Below, piece after piece: positions 5,251-8,900 of a DNA stretch of 8,900 nucleotides (position 1 is its first letter; each line of letters starts with the position of its first letter). Position numbers and translations under genes: made by a program. Source of the DNA: an uncultured Planctomycetaceae bacterium (GTDB taxonomy: Bacteria; Planctomycetota; Planctomycetia; Pirellulales; Pirellulaceae); contig CAIXSC010000748.1 in NCBI GenBank assembly GCA_903921945.1, forward strand, positions 1 through 8,900. Reading direction: 5' to 3'. The notes under the pieces are model-generated. The model did no database searches, was not told the DNA's origin, and was given only the letters and a program-made list of their open reading frames with translations.

Positions 5251-8200
5251 ACAATCCATCGCCCGCTGGTGATGAGCGTCACGATGCCGGCACGGGCGTC
5301 GACACTGGCGAAGTTTTGGCAGGTCGACCGCTTGCCGCCCTTCCCACGTCTGCGCGCTTCCAGCGTATCGTGGCGATCGTCACTTGCGTTCTTGCAGCCA
5401 GTTTCACGGTTTCGCGCGTCGAGGTCGCTGGCGCCGAACCTGCGGTCAGCGAGGACGATGCGGCGTGGTTTCGCGAGTCGGTCGAACCGCTGTTGCGACG
5501 CCGTTGTTACGAATGCCATTCGCATGCGGCCGGCAAAATCCGTGGCGGGTTGACGCTGGACTCGCGCAGCGGATGGCAGACGGGTGGCGAATCGGGGCCG
5601 GCCATCACTCCGGGAAAACCGGACGAGTCGTTATTGATCCAAGCGGTGCGTTACGCGTCGCTGGAGATGCCGCCCAAAAGCAAACTGCCCGATTCGGAAA
5701 TCGCAACGCTGGAAGCCTGGGTGCGCCGTGGCGCCCCGGATCCCCGGACTTTAGCCGCTGCCTCCAAGCCGCTCGCCGACATGCGCTGGTGGTCGCTGGA
5801 AACGCTCGCGCGTCCGCCGCTTCCATCCGTCGTCGCAAAACTGGGTGTGCTTCCAGCCGTCTCCGCGGAGGGACAGCCGGCCGCGCCGATCCGTGCCTCT
5901 GCCTCGTCAAACCGTCCATCACTCGCCCGCAATCCGATCGACCTGTTTGTCGAAGATCGGTTAAATCGCGCGGGACTCGCGGTCGGACCGCCGGCCGGCC
6001 GGCGCGATTTGTTACGTCGGCTGTACTTCGACCTGCTCGGATTTCCGCCGTCGCCGGAGACGGTCGCCGAGTTTCTGGCGGACGAATCGCCTGACTCGGT
6101 CGATCGCTGGATCGACCGATTGTTGGCGTCCCCGCGGCTCGGCGAGCGTTGGGCGCGACATTGGTTCGACACCATCCATTTCGCGGAGAGCCACGGTTAC
6201 GAGCACGACATTGGGCGTCCCCATGCTTGGCCCTACCGCGACTATGTAATCGCCGCTTTCAATCGCGACACCCCTTGGCCACGATTCATCCGGGAACAAC
6301 TTGCGGCGGACGTTTTCTATGCCAACGACGCGAGCCTGACCCCGGCGCTGGGATTTCTCGGGGCCGGCACATTCGATCTCAGCACTTTCAGCACGGCGCC
6401 TGTCACGTTCGACTATCAGGATCGCGATGACCAAGTGACGCAAACGATGGCGGCGTTCGCCAGCCTGACCGCGAACTGCGCACGCTGCCACGACCACAAG
6501 TTCGATCCGGTTTCACAGGAGGACTATTACGCATTGCAAGCGGTCTTCGCCGGGATTTCGAAAGGCGACTTGGCCTACGATGCCAACCCCGAAACCGCGG
6601 ATCGTCGCCGCCGCTGGACGTTACTGCGCGTTAGTGCTGACGCCCGCGATCCGGCCGTGCTTCTCGGCGACACGTGGCGCGAGGCGGTCGCCGCTTGGGA
6701 ACAAGCCAACGCCACCGCCACCACCCCGTGGCAACCACTCGAAATCATCTCGGCCGAGTCCCGGCATGGCTCCGAGTTATCCGTGACCAAGCCCAACATC
6801 GTGGCCTCCGCGGGTCCTCGCCCCGAACGCGATGTCTACTCGATCCGTCTGCGGATTGAGCCGCAAGCAACCGCGTCCGCGCCCCGTTCCGCCGCCAACG
6901 CCAGCCCGTCCACCGAGCCTTCCGCACGAGCTACACCCGCTCCATCCGCGATCACGGCGATCCGCTTGGAATTGCTCGCCGATCCCGCGTTACCCAAAGG
7001 CGGCCCGGGTCGGCAGGACAACGGCAACTTGCATCTCAACCTCATCGAACTGTTCGCGCGACCGGGCGAGCCCCTGAAGATTCGTCGCGCCACAGCGGAC
7101 TTCAATCAAGAGGGTTGGACCGTCGAGCATGCGATTGACGGCAATCCGGGTTCGGCATGGGGCATCTATCCCAAGGTAGGGGAATCGCATGTCGCGGTAT
7201 TCGAACTGGAAACGCCCTTACCGCTCGATTCGCACCGTGAATTGACGGTCGCTTTGCATCAGACACACGGGGGCGGTCACCTCATTGGCCGGCTGGCGTT
7301 GTCGGCCACCACGGCGGCCAACGCCTCCGCCCGCGTTCTTCCGGCCGAGTTGGCGGAAGCGCTGCGGACACCATTGGCTACGCGGAGCGAACCGCAGCGG
7401 TTAGCGATCGCCTCGGCAGCGCTCCGGGAACTGGCGGACGCGGAACTGAAGACGCTGCCGCCGCAACAGCGGGTCTACGCGGCCGCGAAAGAGGTGGAGC
7501 GTGACAATAAAGCGGCTCGGATCGCGGAACCGAAGCCCGTCCATCTCCTGGCGCGCGGCGACATCGCCAAACCAGGCGCGGAAGTGCCTCCCGGCGCGAT
7601 CGCCGCAATGACTCATGCCCCGGGACGATTCGTGCTAGCGGACGCTCGACGCGAAGGGGAACGCCGAGCCGCGCTGGCGGACTGGCTGGCTCATCCGGCC
7701 AATCCATTGACTTGGCGAAGTGTCGCCAATCGCGTGTGGCACTACCACTGGGAACGCGGGCTCAGCGAGACGCCTAGCGATCTGGGGCGGATGGGCTCCC
7801 GCCCCACGCATCCGGAATTGCTGGACTGGCTGGCCGCGTCGCTTCGCGATGGCGATGGCACGCTGAAGCCGTTGCATCGCTTGATCGTGAGCAGCCGGAC
7901 TTATCAGCAGGCGAGCAATGCGGCGAACGGCGCCGCGGCGGATCCGCGAAACACGCTGCTGTGGCGCGGTCCCCGGCGGCGGTTGGATGCGGACATGACG
8001 CGCGACGCGATGCTCGTGGTTTCGGGCCGGATCGATTGGAAGATGGGCGCCCCTAGTGTCCAGCAATTCCGCTCGAGTCCCGGACCGCAGCTGACCCCGA
8101 AACTTGACTACGATGCCTACGACTGGACCGGTCCCGACGCTGGGCGCCGCAGCGTCTATCGCTTCCTCTGGCGCGGCATCGCCGACCCATTCATGGAAGC

Positions 8201-8513
8201 GCTCGACTTCCCCGACGCGGCGCTGTTGCAGCCGACGCGGTCGGAGAGCGTCTCGGCGCTGCAAGCCCTCGCGACCCTGAACAACGACTTCGTGCTGCGG
8301 CACAGCGAGTACTTCGCGCAGCGTTTGGAACGCGATGAAACGGCCGGCGCGGACGTGGAACAGCGCCGCGTCCGCCGCGCTGCCCAGTTAGCTTGGCAAC
8401 GAGAATTGTCCGATGACGAAACCAAAGTGCTCGCCGACTACGTCCAACGCCACGGCTGGCCCGCGCTCTGCCGCGTGCTGTTGAACAGCGCCGAGTTTCT
8501 CTACGTGGAGTAA
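5247..8513 (+). CDS. Exported PSCyt1 - PSCyt2 (DUF1549) - PSD1 (DUF1553) planctomycete cytochrome protein
   Basis: 1088 residues. A polar 40-residue N-terminus leads into a hydrophobic segment (RIVAIVTCVLAASFTV, about 40-55), so export is likely, with possible cleavage near AGA (61-63). PSCyt1 (about 75-162) carries the haem motif CYECH (C87, C90, H91) and the MPPK...EIATLEAWVRRGAP signature. PSCyt2/DUF1549 (about 229-437) has the typical RRLYFDLLGFPPSPE and RLGERWARHWFD stretches and a second haem motif, CARCH (C411, C414, H415) in CARCHDHKFDP. A Pro/Ala/Ser/Thr-rich linker (about 538-568) leads to a beta-rich insert (about 569-690, ITAIRLELL, VEHAIDGNPGSAWG) like discoidin or carbohydrate-binding modules. 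PSD1/DUF1553 (about 790-1088) has NPLTWRSVANRVWHYHWERGL and ends in LNSAEFLYVE. The haem sites imply electron transfer, but the reaction is not established. Overlaps the upstream gene by 4 bases, and the DUF1501 gene follows after 5. Confidence 0.93.
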   Translation: MNNPSPAGDERHDAGTGVDTGEVLAGRPLAALPTSARFQRIVAIVTCVLAASFTVSRVEVAGAEPAVSEDDAAWFRESVEPLLRRRCYECHSHAAGKIRGGLTLDSRSGWQTGGESGPAITPGKPDESLLIQAVRYASLEMPPKSKLPDSEIATLEAWVRRGAPDPRTLAAASKPLADMRWWSLETLARPPLPSVVAKLGVLPAVSAEGQPAAPIRASASSNRPSLARNPIDLFVEDRLNRAGLAVGPPAGRRDLLRRLYFDLLGFPPSPETVAEFLADESPDSVDRWIDRLLASPRLGERWARHWFDTIHFAESHGYEHDIGRPHAWPYRDYVIAAFNRDTPWPRFIREQLAADVFYANDASLTPALGFLGAGTFDLSTFSTAPVTFDYQDRDDQVTQTMAAFASLTANCARCHDHKFDPVSQEDYYALQAVFAGISKGDLAYDANPETADRRRRWTLLRVSADARDPAVLLGDTWREAVAAWEQANATATTPWQPLEIISAESRHGSELSVTKPNIVASAGPRPERDVYSIRLRIEPQATASAPRSAANASPSTEPSARATPAPSAITAIRLELLADPALPKGGPGRQDNGNLHLNLIELFARPGEPLKIRRATADFNQEGWTVEHAIDGNPGSAWGIYPKVGESHVAVFELETPLPLDSHRELTVALHQTHGGGHLIGRLALSATTAANASARVLPAELAEALRTPLATRSEPQRLAIASAALRELADAELKTLPPQQRVYAAAKEVERDNKAARIAEPKPVHLLARGDIAKPGAEVPPGAIAAMTHAPGRFVLADARREGERRAALADWLAHPANPLTWRSVANRVWHYHWERGLSETPSDLGRMGSRPTHPELLDWLAASLRDGDGTLKPLHRLIVSSRTYQQASNAANGAAADPRNTLLWRGPRRRLDADMTRDAMLVVSGRIDWKMGAPSVQQFRSSPGPQLTPKLDYDAYDWTGPDAGRRSVYRFLWRGIADPFMEALDFPDAALLQPTRSESVSALQALATLNNDFVLRHSEYFAQRLERDETAGADVEQRRVRRAAQLAWQRELSDDETKVLADYVQRHGWPALCRVLLNSAEFLYVE
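8507..8510 (+). promoter_or_regulatory. Ribosome binding site of the DUF1501 gene
   Basis: GGAG is formed by the last sense codons of the preceding gene, 8 bases before the ATG at 8519. With the 5-base intergenic gap it indicates one transcript and probably coupled translation. Confidence 0.6.
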
Positions 8514-8518
8514 ACCCG

Positions 8519-8900
8519 ATGGACGCGCCAACGCCCAACTCTAATCGACTCTCCAGACGCGCGATGTTGTCGCGCGCTGGCGGCGGCTTTGGCCTGTTGC
8601 CGTTGGCCAGCCTGCTGGCGGACGAAGGGAGAGCGAGCGAGGGCCAGCCCCTGCCACGCGCAAGCTCGCCTCAGGACGCGGTCTCAAAGCTTGAGTACCT
8701 GCATCGTGGACCGGCTCCGGTGCGTCGAGTGCTTCAATTGTTCATGACGGGAGGGGCTAGCCCGATGGACACATTTGATCACAAGCCGGAATTGATTCGG
8801 CTACATGGGCAAAACCTGGGGCCGAAAATCAAGCCGGAAGGGTTCACGGCGATGCCCGGCGCGATCATGAAGAGCCCGTTTGAATTCAAGCAGCACGGCG
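8519..8900 (+). CDS. DUF1501 protein with twin-arginine leader (3' end outside window)
   Basis: Only the first 127 residues are present; the frame stays open to the window edge. The N-terminus has a twin-arginine motif, SRRAML (S12, R13, R14), followed by a moderately hydrophobic AGGGFGLLPLASLLA stretch, typical of Tat export of a folded protein. Then comes the DUF1501 hallmark LQLFMTGGASPMDTFDHKPEL (the GGxSxMDTFDxKP type), and further on FTAMPGAIMKSPFEFKQHG. DUF1501 belongs to the alkaline phosphatase/sulfatase-like superfamily and is almost always encoded beside PSCyt/PSD1 genes in planctomycetes and related bacteria. Its substrate is not known. The neighbouring exported cytochrome protein is its expected partner. 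Confidence 0.92.
   Translation, partial: MDAPTPNSNRLSRRAMLSRAGGGFGLLPLASLLADEGRASEGQPLPRASSPQDAVSKLEYLHRGPAPVRRVLQLFMTGGASPMDTFDHKPELIRLHGQNLGPKIKPEGFTAMPGAIMKSPFEFKQHG

Noticed and set aside
5364..5415. Lipoprotein signal (IVTC) in the PSCyt/PSD1 protein
   Set aside because: The Cys sits in the middle of the hydrophobic stretch, and Thr at the -1 position does not fit a lipobox.

Overview
The window looks like a chromosomal segment of a planctomycete, probably Pirellulales-like. The main reason is the pair of genes at the right: a large exported protein with the order PSCyt1 - PSCyt2 (DUF1549) - PSD1 (DUF1553), followed directly by a DUF1501 protein with a twin-arginine leader. That pair is a lineage hallmark. 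GC-rich coding sequence, long charged N-termini ahead of signal segments and a secreted isochorismatase/ThuA protein fit the same assignment.

Layout. (1) 1-282 (+): the truncated C-terminal end of a protein with a CxCxxC motif, possibly related to the tail of some 2OG-Fe(II) oxygenases, with an end that looks degenerate. (2) 385-2378 (-): a two-gene operon. A NarL/FixJ-type response regulator (transcribed first, 1737-2378) overlaps by 4 bases (ATGA) an enolase-superfamily enzyme (385-1740). (3) 2379-2835: a 457-base divergent intergenic region without a convincing gene but with unusual structure: a 10-bp direct repeat near the regulator start, a 74-base stem-loop, and two interleaved stems that form an H-type pseudoknot topology. 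(4) 2836-8900 (+): a tightly packed export operon. It encodes an isochorismatase-like + ThuA-like + beta-sandwich fusion behind a hydrophobic segment built from 15-bp tandem repeats, then (4-base ATGA overlap) the PSCyt1-PSCyt2-PSD1 protein, then (5-base gap) a DUF1501 protein cut by the window end.

How the genes may work together (inference). The rightward operon encodes three exported proteins that meet in the periplasm or equivalent compartment: a hydrolase/ThuA enzyme, a putative two-haem c-type cytochrome protein, and a Tat-exported protein of the alkaline-phosphatase-like superfamily. ThuA, enolase-superfamily and PSCyt/DUF1501 proteins all recur in planctomycete carbohydrate-breakdown neighbourhoods, so a secreted catabolic module is the most economical reading. 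No substrate can be named. The divergent response regulator is a candidate local regulator, but no histidine kinase is present here.

No gene in the window is unrecognisable at family level. The least explained parts are the structured divergent intergenic region and the tandem-repeat-built membrane segment.
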